A stretch of 64,000 bases of DNA, taken from NCBI RefSeq assembly GCF_000374845.1, contig NZ_KB895417.1, positions 63,661 to 127,660 of the forward strand, given 5' to 3'. This DNA is from Paenibacillus terrigena DSM 21567 (GTDB lineage Bacteria > Bacillota > Bacilli > Paenibacillales > Paenibacillaceae). The notes under the pieces are model-generated. The model made no database searches, was not told the origin of the DNA, and saw only the letters and a list, made by a program, of their open reading frames with translations. A program made the translations under genes and the position numbers. Shown here one piece after another: positions 26,855 to 36,195 of the stretch; the first letter of the stretch is position 1; the number at the start of each line of letters is the position of its first letter.

Positions 26855-29800
26855 TTGGGAATAAATCTATTAACTCGCAAATTATCTATTCTATCACTTA
26901 CGCTTGGACTTGTTGTGGGTACCCTTCCGGGCCTGGCTTCAGCTGCGAACACATCGGAATTCCTTTTATCGGGTCAGAATCAGAAGGTACTGTCTATTGG
27001 GGGGAAAGATCAAAAGGCGACCATTTCATCTCGCCTGAATACGCGCTCGAATGAGAAGGTAAGAGTTATTGTTCAGCTAACGGGACAACCTGCTGCACTA
27101 GGTCAATACGCAGCACGACAAGGAAACAGATCTTTAGCATCGCAGGCTACAGAATCTACTGTGAATACACAACAATCATTTGTTCTTGATGAGGCCGCAG
27201 ACCAAGGCATAGATATGCAAGTTAACTATCAATACAACACCGTATTGAATGGATTTGAAGTAACCATCCCAGCGAATGAAATTCCTAAACTAGCAGAGAT
27301 TCCAGGTGTGAAGTCGATTCATGAGAACAGCACGTGGTATGCGGTCCCCATTGAATCTGATGCATCTGATGCGAATCCTAATTACGAGACAAGTCCTCTG
27401 AAGCAAATTGGTGCAATAGATGCATGGAAAAAAGGTTTTACAGGTAAAGGTCTGAAAATCGGTGTTATTGATACGGGGGTCGATTATACGCATCCTGATA
27501 TCGAACCGGTCTACAAGGGAGGGTATGACTCCTTCTATAATGATCCCGATCCTTATGAAGAGGTGCCGATCAAACCTGAAGATGACGTCATAGGTAACCA
27601 TAAAGGCTTTGGAGGAACGTATCACGGGACGCACGTGGCAGGGACCATCATTGGCCAATTCGCCAATAAGACTAGTGATATTGTGCAGAAAGGTGTTGCT
27701 TACGGTGCGGAACTGCATGTTTACAAAGTATTAGGACGCAGCCTAACGACACCTGACAAGTCCACAGGGACGACGGCGCAGGTCATTGACGGGATTGAGC
27801 ACGCTGTGAAGGACAAGATGGATGTGATCAATCTATCGCTCGGTTCCGATGCCGTGAAAGATGTTAATTCTCCAGACGCCATTGCGATCAATAACGCGGT
27901 AATGTCGGGGATTGTCGCTGTTGTTGCCAGCGGAAATGCTGGCCCGGGGTTAGGTACCATGGGAGCTCCAGCAACCTCGCAGCTCGCGATATCTGTAGGC
28001 GCGGTGACAAGTGAGAGTAAGCGTTTCTCGGGTAGAACCGAATTAAGCTTTAGTTCGGTAACATCCGTAACTTATGATACGTATGCGCCGTTTCAAGTCA
28101 TGGCTTGGCAGACCGCTCAAGAAGATTTCAAAGGTATGCTTGGGTCTGATCCCTATGAGGCGGTCTATGTCGGTCTAGGAATCGACGAAGATTACATGGG
28201 CAAAGACGTTGCCGGCAAGATCGCGCTCGTCTCTCGTGGAGCTTATCCATTCGTCAATAAGATTGCCGCAGCAAAAGCGCATGGCGCAAAAGCGGTTGTC
28301 ATCTTTAACGGCCGAGCTGTCAATAGCGATCCGAGCAACCCAGAGAGTGCATTGGTGCCTGATCTAAGTGACGATATCCCGAATTTAAATGAATACTATG
28401 GTGGTAATTTGGGAGACAGTTTTGATTTTATCCCAACCTTTGATATAAGAGGCAAGCAAGGCAGAACGTTAGCCAGAGAACTTGTCAAAAATCCAAATAA
28501 TAAACTGGAGTTAGCATTCAAAAAGGATTTAACTGTAACACCGATTCCTGGCGACTTCTTGGCGGACTTCTCCTCGTGGGGCCCAAATGGCGACCTCGAT
28601 ATGAGCATTAAACCGGATCTTATGGCGCCAGGGGTAAATATTTTATCGACATGGCCTGCTTACGGTAAGGGTAAACCGGAAGTGTCTTATGACGAGGCTT
28701 ATAATCGGATCAGCGGAACAAGTATGGCGACGCCGCATGTTGCCGGTCTAGCACTTCTTCTCAAGCAAGCCCATCCAGAATGGACGCCTGCTGACATACG
28801 TTCCGCCTTGACCAATACGGCAGATCTGATTGTGGATGAGGATGAATATTTATACGATGTGTACCAGCAAGGCGCAGGCCGCGCGAATGTGGTGAATGCG
28901 CTAAAGACGCCGGCGCTGCTGCAGGCACTGGAGCCGATTACGATTCTGGATAAGAATTTCAATCCGATGAACATCATCAACTACAACTCTTCGGCCAGCT
29001 TTGGCGTCGTTGAAGCAGGTTCACCGGAGAAGGTGAAAAATCTGCAATTGAAAAATACGGGCAGCGAAGACTTAACCTATGAAGCTTCGGTCGATTGGTA
29101 TACGGAACATGACGGGGTCGATGCTGCGCTTGATCGTTCAACGATTGCAGCCGCTGCGGGACAGACCGCACCGCTCCAATTGAAATTAAATGTTGGATCC
29201 GGAGCGGAAGAAGGGCTCTATGAAGGGCAAGTGACGGTTAAGCATCAGAATCTTCCTGCGCTTCATGTACCGTTCGTCGTCTATGTAGGCCCGGAAAAGC
29301 CGGTGCTTGAATTAGGCGTTGAAGATGTGGCGGTTACGAATAAAATCGTCTACCCGAACCGCAACAGTCAGAATGGAACGGAGTTATCGTTCAAAATATC
29401 ACTTAAAGGTCTAAATGTCATCCGGACCGAAGTATCGGATCTGAATGACGAGACTTTAGGCTTTTACACGTCTGATTTCAATCCGGCTGGGTTCGAGCCG
29501 GGCTCTTACAAGTTGGAACAGCTGATCAGCAATGCATATCACCCTTATGACAGTGAAGGGGAACCGATCGTAGATCAGAACGGCAATCCAATGACGAGCT
29601 ACTTAAAAGATGGCGTGTATTCGATTGCGGTCACGGCGTTAGAAGTCAATGCCAAAGGCGAAGTGGTGAAGGATAAAGCCGGGAATCCACGGATCTACTC
29701 GAGCTACACTTCTTACCGCGTCGATAACTCGACGGGAGGCGGAACGACACCTGGCCCAGATCCGAGCCCTAGTCCAAGTCCTGGCCCAAGTACATCCACA

Positions 29801-31039
29801 CCTGCTCCTTCAGCGACCGTAACAGCGGCTGCGGGTGCCATCATTGATCAAGGCTTGAAGCAGGTTGCGGTGAGCTCGAAATCGACGACGGCCGATGGCG
29901 TAACGACAGTGACGGTTGCGGACAGCGATCTGAAAAAGGCCGTTGAATCGGCGGGCAGCACATCGGCGGCGGTGATCCTATCCGGATCGGCGAATGCAGG
30001 CACAGCGACGAAGGTGACGTTGACGGCGGAACAGATCAAGCAGCTTCAATCGATGCCATCGAAGAGCGTCATTGTCGTCAGTGCAGCAGGATCGGCGATT
30101 TCGATCCCTGTCTCCGTGTTTGCCAAAGCGCCAGCAGGCCAAGGATTTGAGTTGGTCGTGAAGCAGGTTGAAGATGCAAAAGCGAAGTTCGCGGCGAAGC
30201 TGCCTGGCGCGAAGGTACTGGGTACGCCGGTTGCATTCGAAGCATCTTGGGTAAAAGATTCGACGCGGACAGTGGTTCAAGTGCCGCATGCAACATTTAT
30301 CAAGCGTTCGTTCTCTATTCCAGGCACAGTGGAACCGAATACGGCAGGAGTATTATTCGAAGAGAACGGCCTAATCACACCGGTTGCATCGGTGTTCACA
30401 CCGCAAAAAGACGGCACGACGATTGTCACCGTATCACGTCCAGGCTTCTCGTTATTTGCTGCGCTTAGCCGCACGGTGAAATTCGATGATATTACTTCCT
30501 CATGGGCTGCATCCGATATTACAGCGCTCGCAAACAAGTTGATTATCGATGGAACTTCGGAGACGACCTTCGCGCCGAAGAACAACTTAACTCGCGCTGA
30601 GTTCACGGCATTGTTGGTTCGCTCGCTTGGCTTGCGGACGAACTCTGCTGCTCCGACCTTCTCCGATGTGAAGGGATCTGAGTGGTATGCCGGCGATATC
30701 GCGGCTGCATCGCAAGCCGGATTGATTCAAGGGCTAGGCAATGGACAATTTGCCCCGAATGCGAATGTAACTCGTCAAGAGTTAACGGTAATTTTAGCTC
30801 GTGCGTTGAAGTTAACGGGCGTTGAATTAAAAGCATCTAATCCGTCATTCCAAGGCTATTCGGACGATGATCAAATCTCCGATTATGCGAAGGAAAGCGT
30901 GAAGGCGTTGTCTTCGGCAGGCATTATTGGCGGAGACGATTCGCAGAAAGGACAGTTCCTTCCGACAACGGCAACGACGCGTGAGACGGTTGCCGCTGCG
31001 CTTCATCAATTGCTGACTAAAATCAAGTTTATCGATTAA
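26855..31039 (+). CDS. S-layer-anchored subtilisin-like serine protease (S8, PA insert, three SLH domains)
   Basis: The secreted protease has about 1394 residues. A GTG 30 bases upstream is open, but GGAGGA at 26843-26848 fits TTG 26855, which gives a clean 30-residue signal peptide ending ASA. Order: inhibitor I9-like propeptide (~60-160), S8 catalytic domain with Asp206 (DTGVDYTHPD), His257 (HGTHVAG) and Ser623 (SGTSMATPHVAG), a PA domain inserted before the Ser ('AGKIALVSRGAYPFVNKIAA'), beta-sandwich domains, a PSPSPSPGPST linker near 980, and three SLH repeats (~1210-1390). The SLH repeats tether it to wall polymers, so it should digest proteins at the cell surface. Confidence 0.93.
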   Translation: MGINLLTRKLSILSLTLGLVVGTLPGLASAANTSEFLLSGQNQKVLSIGGKDQKATISSRLNTRSNEKVRVIVQLTGQPAALGQYAARQGNRSLASQATESTVNTQQSFVLDEAADQGIDMQVNYQYNTVLNGFEVTIPANEIPKLAEIPGVKSIHENSTWYAVPIESDASDANPNYETSPLKQIGAIDAWKKGFTGKGLKIGVIDTGVDYTHPDIEPVYKGGYDSFYNDPDPYEEVPIKPEDDVIGNHKGFGGTYHGTHVAGTIIGQFANKTSDIVQKGVAYGAELHVYKVLGRSLTTPDKSTGTTAQVIDGIEHAVKDKMDVINLSLGSDAVKDVNSPDAIAINNAVMSGIVAVVASGNAGPGLGTMGAPATSQLAISVGAVTSESKRFSGRTELSFSSVTSVTYDTYAPFQVMAWQTAQEDFKGMLGSDPYEAVYVGLGIDEDYMGKDVAGKIALVSRGAYPFVNKIAAAKAHGAKAVVIFNGRAVNSDPSNPESALVPDLSDDIPNLNEYYGGNLGDSFDFIPTFDIRGKQGRTLARELVKNPNNKLELAFKKDLTVTPIPGDFLADFSSWGPNGDLDMSIKPDLMAPGVNILSTWPAYGKGKPEVSYDEAYNRISGTSMATPHVAGLALLLKQAHPEWTPADIRSALTNTADLIVDEDEYLYDVYQQGAGRANVVNALKTPALLQALEPITILDKNFNPMNIINYNSSASFGVVEAGSPEKVKNLQLKNTGSEDLTYEASVDWYTEHDGVDAALDRSTIAAAAGQTAPLQLKLNVGSGAEEGLYEGQVTVKHQNLPALHVPFVVYVGPEKPVLELGVEDVAVTNKIVYPNRNSQNGTELSFKISLKGLNVIRTEVSDLNDETLGFYTSDFNPAGFEPGSYKLEQLISNAYHPYDSEGEPIVDQNGNPMTSYLKDGVYSIAVTALEVNAKGEVVKDKAGNPRIYSSYTSYRVDNSTGGGTTPGPDPSPSPSPGPSTSTPAPSATVTAAAGAIIDQGLKQVAVSSKSTTADGVTTVTVADSDLKKAVESAGSTSAAVILSGSANAGTATKVTLTAEQIKQLQSMPSKSVIVVSAAGSAISIPVSVFAKAPAGQGFELVVKQVEDAKAKFAAKLPGAKVLGTPVAFEASWVKDSTRTVVQVPHATFIKRSFSIPGTVEPNTAGVLFEENGLITPVASVFTPQKDGTTIVTVSRPGFSLFAALSRTVKFDDITSSWAASDITALANKLIIDGTSETTFAPKNNLTRAEFTALLVRSLGLRTNSAAPTFSDVKGSEWYAGDIAAASQAGLIQGLGNGQFAPNANVTRQELTVILARALKLTGVELKASNPSFQGYSDDDQISDYAKESVKALSSAGIIGGDDSQKGQFLPTTATTRETVAAALHQLLTKIKFID

Positions 31040-31053
31040 TCGCTCGACCAATT

Positions 31054-31101
31054 CAAAAAACGGCCTCCATCAGGATGATTCCTAATGGAGGCTGTTTTTT
31101 T
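31054..31101 (+). terminator. Terminator after the subtilase gene
   Basis: GCCTCCAT (31063-31070) pairs with ATGGAGGC (31085-31092). A-run and T-run flank the stem, so it can work in both directions. Confidence 0.88.
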
Positions 31102-31248
31102 GTCATTTGTGGAGATATGTCATGACTTTCTGACATTTGTCATATGGAATCTCTGACATCGTCCACTAACGAGCATGCTTCGCAATCCACTAGAATAAAG
31201 TCATAAGGAACACGCAAGAACAACACTTACGATAAAGGATGATGAACA

Positions 31249-32130
31249 ATGACATATGCAATCGAAGTTAAAGACTTAGTGAAGCAATTCGGTGATTTTC
31301 AAGCCGTTGACCATATCGATATGAAATTCGAAACAGGCAAGATTACAGCGCTGCTCGGACCGAACGGGGCAGGGAAGACGACGACGATCTCGATGATTCT
31401 GGGACTGCTGAAGCCGACCTCCGGAACGATTCAAGTCTTAGGACAACCGGTGGGTACGAAAGCGCTGCGAGAGCGGGTAGGCGCAATGATGCAAGACGTG
31501 AAAGCGCCGGATGGGCTGCGCGTCGACGAAGTGCTCCAGTTGTTCCGCAGCTACTACAAGAAGCCGCTCTCCCTCACGCAGCTGCTCGATATTTCAGGGC
31601 TTCACGGTGAAGCGAAGCGCCGTGCTGCGTCCCTATCCGGCGGACAACGCCGCCGACTCGCTTTTGCCCAGTGTCTCGCTGGCGATCCGGAGATGATTCT
31701 ACTGGATGAGCCTACCGTCGGGATGGATATCGAAGCGCGAGGCCGCTTCTGGGATACGATTCGGGCGATGGCTGCACGAGGACGCACGATTATCTTAACG
31801 ACACATGACCTGGAAGAAGCGGATGCGGTGGCCGACTACATCACGATGATTGCCAAAGGACGAGTCGTAGCGGAAGGAACGCCGGCAGCCTTGAAAGCTC
31901 AAACAGCGCTGCGCACGATTTCGTTCCATGTACAGACGATCGTCACGGAGGCCGAACTGCTCTCCTTACCGGGTGTAGAGAAGGTAGAGATCACGGGTGC
32001 ACGCATTCGATTGCATGTCCAAGATACGGATCGTATACTCGCGGAACTCTTAAAGACCTCATGGGGCGTCTCGGATATCGATGTCTCCTCTGCGAAGCTG
32101 GGCGATGCGTTCCGGATATTAACCCAATAA
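31249..32130 (+). CDS. ABC transporter ATP-binding protein (YvfR/LnrL-like)
   Basis: The 293-residue ATPase has Walker A GPNGAGKT (37-44), signature LSGGQRRR and Walker B 'MILLDEPTVGMD'. The C-terminal extension after the H-loop is typical of drug and lipid exporters of the CcmA/YvfR class. With the permease and the HK/RR pair that follow, it matches B. subtilis yvfRSTU and the linearmycin-resistance lnr genes. An exporter of membrane-active or peptide antibiotics is the likely role. Confidence 0.9.
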   Translation: MTYAIEVKDLVKQFGDFQAVDHIDMKFETGKITALLGPNGAGKTTTISMILGLLKPTSGTIQVLGQPVGTKALRERVGAMMQDVKAPDGLRVDEVLQLFRSYYKKPLSLTQLLDISGLHGEAKRRAASLSGGQRRRLAFAQCLAGDPEMILLDEPTVGMDIEARGRFWDTIRAMAARGRTIILTTHDLEEADAVADYITMIAKGRVVAEGTPAALKAQTALRTISFHVQTIVTEAELLSLPGVEKVEITGARIRLHVQDTDRILAELLKTSWGVSDIDVSSAKLGDAFRILTQ

Positions 32131-32205
32131 ATTATTAACGACGTGATAGATAATACAAAACACCAAATGAAAACTAACGAACGAATCTTAGGAGGATTAT
32201 CCATT

Positions 32206-32946
32206 ATGAATATGTTTATTGCACAGACGAAAGCCGAAAGTATCCGTATTATCCGCAGTCCCTTCTTTATGCTCTTCTCGATCCTGATGCCGCTCGGCTT
32301 CTACTTCCTCTTCGCCAGCTTAAATGGCTCGGATATGAAGGTTCAATCGACGACATATGCACCCTTCGCGATGATTTCGATGACAGCATTCAGCTTGATT
32401 GGAACCGCGATGAGCCAGTTCGGCATCCGTCTTTCGTACGAACGTCGTGATGGTTGGGTACGTCTGTTGAAATTGACTCCACTAACACCTTCAACATGGA
32501 TCGGCAGCAAAATGGTTGCACATATGATCGTACATTTGCTTACGATTATCGTGATTTTCGGAGCGGCAGGTTTGGTCTACAGCATCGATTTAACGGTCAT
32601 TCAATGGATTGTATGCGGTGGTTGGTTATGGGTTGGCAGCTTGCCATTCCTAGCTATGGGATCTTTACTTGGGACGATGAAAAATGCAGATGCAGTCATT
32701 GCAATTGCGAATATTCTTCAAATGGGTCTTGCGATCTTGGGCGGTCTTTGGATGCCGCTGCATACCCTACCTACATGGATGCAAAATATCGGTGAATGGT
32801 TACCTTCGTACCGTTACGCGCATGGGGCTTGGAATATGTTGAATGGCAGTGGTCCGGCATTCCTTGATGTTATCATTCTGCTAGTCGTTGGTGTCGTGTT
32901 TATGGTACTATCAGGATACATTCTGAATAGACGGGAAGCGTTATAA
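32206..32946 (+). CDS. ABC-2 type permease (YvfS/LnrM-like)
   Basis: The membrane subunit has about 246 residues and six transmembrane segments. An upstream in-frame ATG at 32143 exists, but AGGAGG at 32190-32195 points to ATG 32206 and removes a hydrophilic leader that family members lack. It should form the exporter with the ATPase gene 75 bases upstream. Its stop abuts the GTG of the kinase gene. Confidence 0.9.
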   Translation: MNMFIAQTKAESIRIIRSPFFMLFSILMPLGFYFLFASLNGSDMKVQSTTYAPFAMISMTAFSLIGTAMSQFGIRLSYERRDGWVRLLKLTPLTPSTWIGSKMVAHMIVHLLTIIVIFGAAGLVYSIDLTVIQWIVCGGWLWVGSLPFLAMGSLLGTMKNADAVIAIANILQMGLAILGGLWMPLHTLPTWMQNIGEWLPSYRYAHGAWNMLNGSGPAFLDVIILLVVGVVFMVLSGYILNRREAL

Positions 32947-34122
32947 GTGGAGAAGAGTAAATGGAGGTTGTTCCCGGAGCGGGAAGGGATCGTCCCCTAT
33001 ATCGCACTTGCCAATTGTGTTATTCCATTATTTTTTATGCTTCGAGAGCCTCTAGCCAGTGTCTGGCCAGGGCTCCTTTTGTTTGCGGTATTTCTTGTCG
33101 CTTATCGTGAGCAGTTCTGGAGAGTTCGATATGTTCAGCATCTCCTTATTGTTCAGCTCGTGATTATTCTGTTCTATGTGGTGGCCTATGAGCCAGGGTC
33201 CGCCTATCTAGGATTCATTCTGTCGTTACCGCTTAGCAAGCAGCGGCCTCGGTTTATTATGGTTGTTGCCGTTGTGTTCGCTGCCGTAACGGCTTGGGCT
33301 TCGATTCCGTATTTCGAGAAAATCGGCTCAGTGATGCTGTTCATCCTGATTCCGCCGATCTTCGGGGTATGCATCATGCCTTTCATCATTCGCAATGCGG
33401 CGAAGTTCAAGACGATGGCGGAACGGCTCAAAGCGGCAACCGAGCAGCTGGAGCGGATGGCGCAGCAAGAGGAGCGGCAGCGGATTGCCCGTGAGCTGCA
33501 TGATACGCTAGGACATACGCTGTCGTTAATCGCGCTAAAGGGTGAGCTCACGGAGAAGTTAATTCCGCGTGCGCCGGAGAAAGCGATGTCCGAAGCGCGG
33601 GAGTTGACGGAAACGGCAAGATCGGCATTGAAGCAGATGCGGGAGCTTGTGACCGAGATGCGCGTGGTACGTCTGGCAGAGGAATATGCACATGCCCGGG
33701 CTCTATGCGCCGCGGCGGGAATCGCGCTGACGATTGAAGATCGCGTCTATGATCATAAGAAGGACAAGACTGCAGATGAGGCTCTTTCGCCGACGGCTCG
33801 AACGCCATTGTCTCCCTTACAAGAGACCATTCTTGCGATGAGCTTCCGCGAGGTGCTTACGAACGTTGTAAGGCATAGCCGTGCGACGGATTGCAGGGCT
33901 GAGCTGGAGATTCAAGAAGGTAGTGTCATCATGCATGTGATCGATAATGGACAAGGCATGGATGAGAAAGAAATCAAATCGGCGAGCGGCAGCGGCATTG
34001 CAGGTCTTAGACAGCGGCTGATGCTGGTCGACGGACATCTTACGATCCAATCTGCTCCGCAGGCCGGGATGCAGATCGGGCTACATATTCCGCGAACGAT
34101 TCGCAGTCAACAAGGAGGTTGA
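32947..34122 (+). CDS. Sensor histidine kinase, NarL-partner type (YvfT/DesK/LnrJ-like)
   Basis: The 391-residue kinase has about five N-terminal membrane helices, then a HisKA_3 dimerisation domain with phosphoacceptor His185 in 'RIARELHDTLGHTLSL', and an HATPase domain ('REVLTNVVRHSRATDC', 'DNGQGMDEKE'). The start is GTG, directly after the permease stop. DesK/LnrJ relatives sense membrane state or membrane-active drugs. It likely controls the ABC exporter. Confidence 0.9.
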   Translation: MEKSKWRLFPEREGIVPYIALANCVIPLFFMLREPLASVWPGLLLFAVFLVAYREQFWRVRYVQHLLIVQLVIILFYVVAYEPGSAYLGFILSLPLSKQRPRFIMVVAVVFAAVTAWASIPYFEKIGSVMLFILIPPIFGVCIMPFIIRNAAKFKTMAERLKAATEQLERMAQQEERQRIARELHDTLGHTLSLIALKGELTEKLIPRAPEKAMSEARELTETARSALKQMRELVTEMRVVRLAEEYAHARALCAAAGIALTIEDRVYDHKKDKTADEALSPTARTPLSPLQETILAMSFREVLTNVVRHSRATDCRAELEIQEGSVIMHVIDNGQGMDEKEIKSASGSGIAGLRQRLMLVDGHLTIQSAPQAGMQIGLHIPRTIRSQQGG

Positions 34123-34128
34123 TCGAAC

Positions 34129-34734
34129 ATGATTCGACTGATATTAGGGGAAGATCAAGGGTTATTGCGCGGGGCGCTCGCGACGCTGTTGTCGCTCGAA
34201 GACGATATAGAAGTAGTCGGTCAGGCTGAGAATGGAGAGGTCGCGCTTCAACTGGTCCATGAACTGAAGCCGGATGTAGTCATTCTCGATATTGAGATGC
34301 CGCTCAAAACAGGGCTCGACGTGGCAGAGATCATGAAGCGGGATAATATCCCGGGTCGCGTCATGATTCTGACGACATTTGCTAGACCGGGGTATCTACA
34401 GCGCGGCATCGCAGCTGGTATCTCAGGCTACTTGCTCAAAGACACGCCAAGCCATGATCTCGCGAACGCGATCCGTCAGATTCATCAAGGGAAGCGGGTC
34501 ATTAGTCCGGAATTATCGCTCGCCGTCTGGGAGGACCCATGTCCATTATCACCGCGGGAACGTGAAGTATTGAAATATGCGGCACAGGGGATGACGATGC
34601 AGGACATCGGCGCTACGCTATTCCTCTCTCATGGGACGGTTCGTAACTATATGTCGGAAGCGATGGGCAAGATTGGTGCCAGCACGCGGATCGAGGCGAT
34701 CAGTATCGCGCATGAGAAAGGTTGGCTGGATTAG
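34129..34734 (+). CDS. NarL/FixJ-family response regulator (YvfU/DesR/LnrK-like)
   Basis: The 201-residue regulator has a receiver domain with Asp54 ('VILDIEMPLKTGLD') and a C-terminal LuxR-type helix-turn-helix ('LSPREREVLKYAAQGMTMQD'). It follows the kinase by six bases and should activate the ABC operon. No inverted-repeat target was picked out in the 200 bases before 31249. Confidence 0.92.
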   Translation: MIRLILGEDQGLLRGALATLLSLEDDIEVVGQAENGEVALQLVHELKPDVVILDIEMPLKTGLDVAEIMKRDNIPGRVMILTTFARPGYLQRGIAAGISGYLLKDTPSHDLANAIRQIHQGKRVISPELSLAVWEDPCPLSPREREVLKYAAQGMTMQDIGATLFLSHGTVRNYMSEAMGKIGASTRIEAISIAHEKGWLD

Positions 34735-34787
34735 GCATAGTTGAAATTATAGGAACGCAAATTGGATCGAAAATAGATCGGATTTAG

Positions 34788-34820
34788 AAGGAGGGGCGGC
34801 CGAGGGGCGGCTCCTTTTGT
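34788..34820 (+). terminator. Terminator of the ABC/two-component operon
   Basis: A GC-rich stem closed by AAGGAG and CTCCTT, then TTTTGTT. Confidence 0.72.
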
Positions 34821-34855
34821 TATCAAGAGGTGTCGTAACCGTATAAGGCGATCAA

Positions 34856-34928
34856 ATAACTGCTAAAAGGCAGTTAATTAGAGGTTCTATGGTGAAAGGT
34901 GGGCAGATAACTGTTAAAAAGCAGTTAC
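34856..34928. repeat. Two-copy 51-bp palindromic repeat (short version of the 46.1-kb array)
   Basis: AACTGC-N6-GCAGTT at 34858-34875 and AACTGT-N6-GCAGTT at 34909-34926 lie exactly 51 bases apart. Palindrome shape and period equal those of the ten-copy array at 46123-46620, though the 33-base linker differs in sequence. Confidence 0.85.
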
Positions 34929-34987
34929 TTCGTAGACGACGCTTATAACAGCGAGCGCTGGATGCAGCTCGCGGTGCATGCCGGTTG

Positions 34988-35172
34988 CTAACGAACCGTA
35001 GGATGCTTATTGCGGCGAAAATCGCGGATTTGTCGCGCTAACGAATCGAGGGGAGGCTATTGGGCCGAAACTGGGCTTGAAAACCTCAATTTCGGCGGAA
35101 TAGTGCTCCCAGGATTCGTTACGCTGCCGAATCGCGACTTTACGTGCGAATAAGAATCGCAGGGTTCGTTAG
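34988..35172. repeat. Nested inverted array of four ~50-bp units
   Basis: Two direct units start at 34988 and 35038 (CTAACGAACC..., CTAACGAATC...), and two inverted units end at 35123 and 35172 (...ATTCGTTACG, ...GGTTCGTTAG). Unit 1 mirrors unit 4 and unit 2 mirrors unit 3, so the region can fold into one long interrupted hairpin. No open frame of interest is present. Confidence 0.8.
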
Positions 35173-35236
35173 TCGCCCCGCCGAACCTGGGCGACTAGCC
35201 GCGCACGATAGCTCGCAGCGCGCCCTCCGCCCTCGT

Positions 35237-36076
35237 TCATGCATTCGTTCGATACTGCGCCCGATAAGCGGAAGGACTGTAACCCGTCTCTTTGCGAAAA
35301 ATTTTACCGAGATGATTCGAGTCATCCCAGCCCGTAGCCTCAGCGATCTCCCCGATCGGCAGCATGGTGGTGGTGAGCAGCCGTTTGGCGTGCTGAATCC
35401 GCTTCTGGCGCATATATTTGAGCGGCGGCATGCCGAAATGTTTCTTGAAATATTTGATGAAATAGTTCGGGTGCAGATGGAAAGACTTCGCGATCTGGTC
35501 CACCGTAATTTGCGTATGCAGATGGCGTTCGATGTACTGCTGAATTTGGCTGAGCCGGTCAATCTCCTCTAGATGGGTATGTAGAATTTCAACGGGTACT
35601 GACTCGAGAAAATAAGCGATGAGCTGCAGTAGGATTGCTTTCTCCTGAAGCCTTGCGGGCAAAGATTGCTGCCTGACCAATATCGTCAACTGCTTGAACC
35701 ATGACTCAACCTGATCGTAATCTTTTACACTTAAAATAAAAGGGACATCCAGCCACTGGAACAGATCGAACGGACCGACCTTGGCCGTAAAATGAATCCA
35801 ATATTTGAAATACGTATTTGCATTAATCGCCGCGTAAGATTGCTCAATATGCGCGGGCATCAAACAGAGCTGTCCCGGCTTAGGGTAGAGCTCTTGTTCC
35901 CCAATCTGCAGCCAGCCTTCTCCCTCACAAATGAAATACAACTTGTTGTAATTCGGCGTATAATGCATATCCTGCCAGTCGGGCGGACACTTCGTCAGTC
36001 GTGCTTCGAGCAGGTGAATCTGCAAATTCTGCAGCAGTTCCTCGAAGACGTTATTCATCGTTCCCATGCGGTTCAT
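35237..36076 (-). CDS. AraC family transcriptional regulator
   Basis: The protein of about 279 residues has an N-terminal cupin domain ('PNYNKLYFICEGEGWLQIGE') and two C-terminal helix-turn-helix motifs ('VDQIAKSFHLHPNYFIKYFK' and 'PIGEIAEATGWDDSNHLGKI'). AAGGTGG lies before GTG 36079 and ATG 36076; ATG is taken. It diverges from a GH29 fucosidase gene across about 119 bases and is the natural candidate to activate it in response to a sugar. Confidence 0.88.
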   Translation of the reverse strand: MNRMGTMNNVFEELLQNLQIHLLEARLTKCPPDWQDMHYTPNYNKLYFICEGEGWLQIGEQELYPKPGQLCLMPAHIEQSYAAINANTYFKYWIHFTAKVGPFDLFQWLDVPFILSVKDYDQVESWFKQLTILVRQQSLPARLQEKAILLQLIAYFLESVPVEILHTHLEEIDRLSQIQQYIERHLHTQITVDQIAKSFHLHPNYFIKYFKKHFGMPPLKYMRQKRIQHAKRLLTTTMLPIGEIAEATGWDDSNHLGKIFRKETGYSPSAYRAQYRTNA

Positions 36077-36195
36077 CACCGTCCCACCTTGAAGTTAGTT
36101 TTATACGAAAGGAGGTTATTTTCACACCTGTCCATTATACCATAGCTCTGTTAAGCTGATTGCAACGACGAATATGAAAAGGGTGGCGAGAACAT

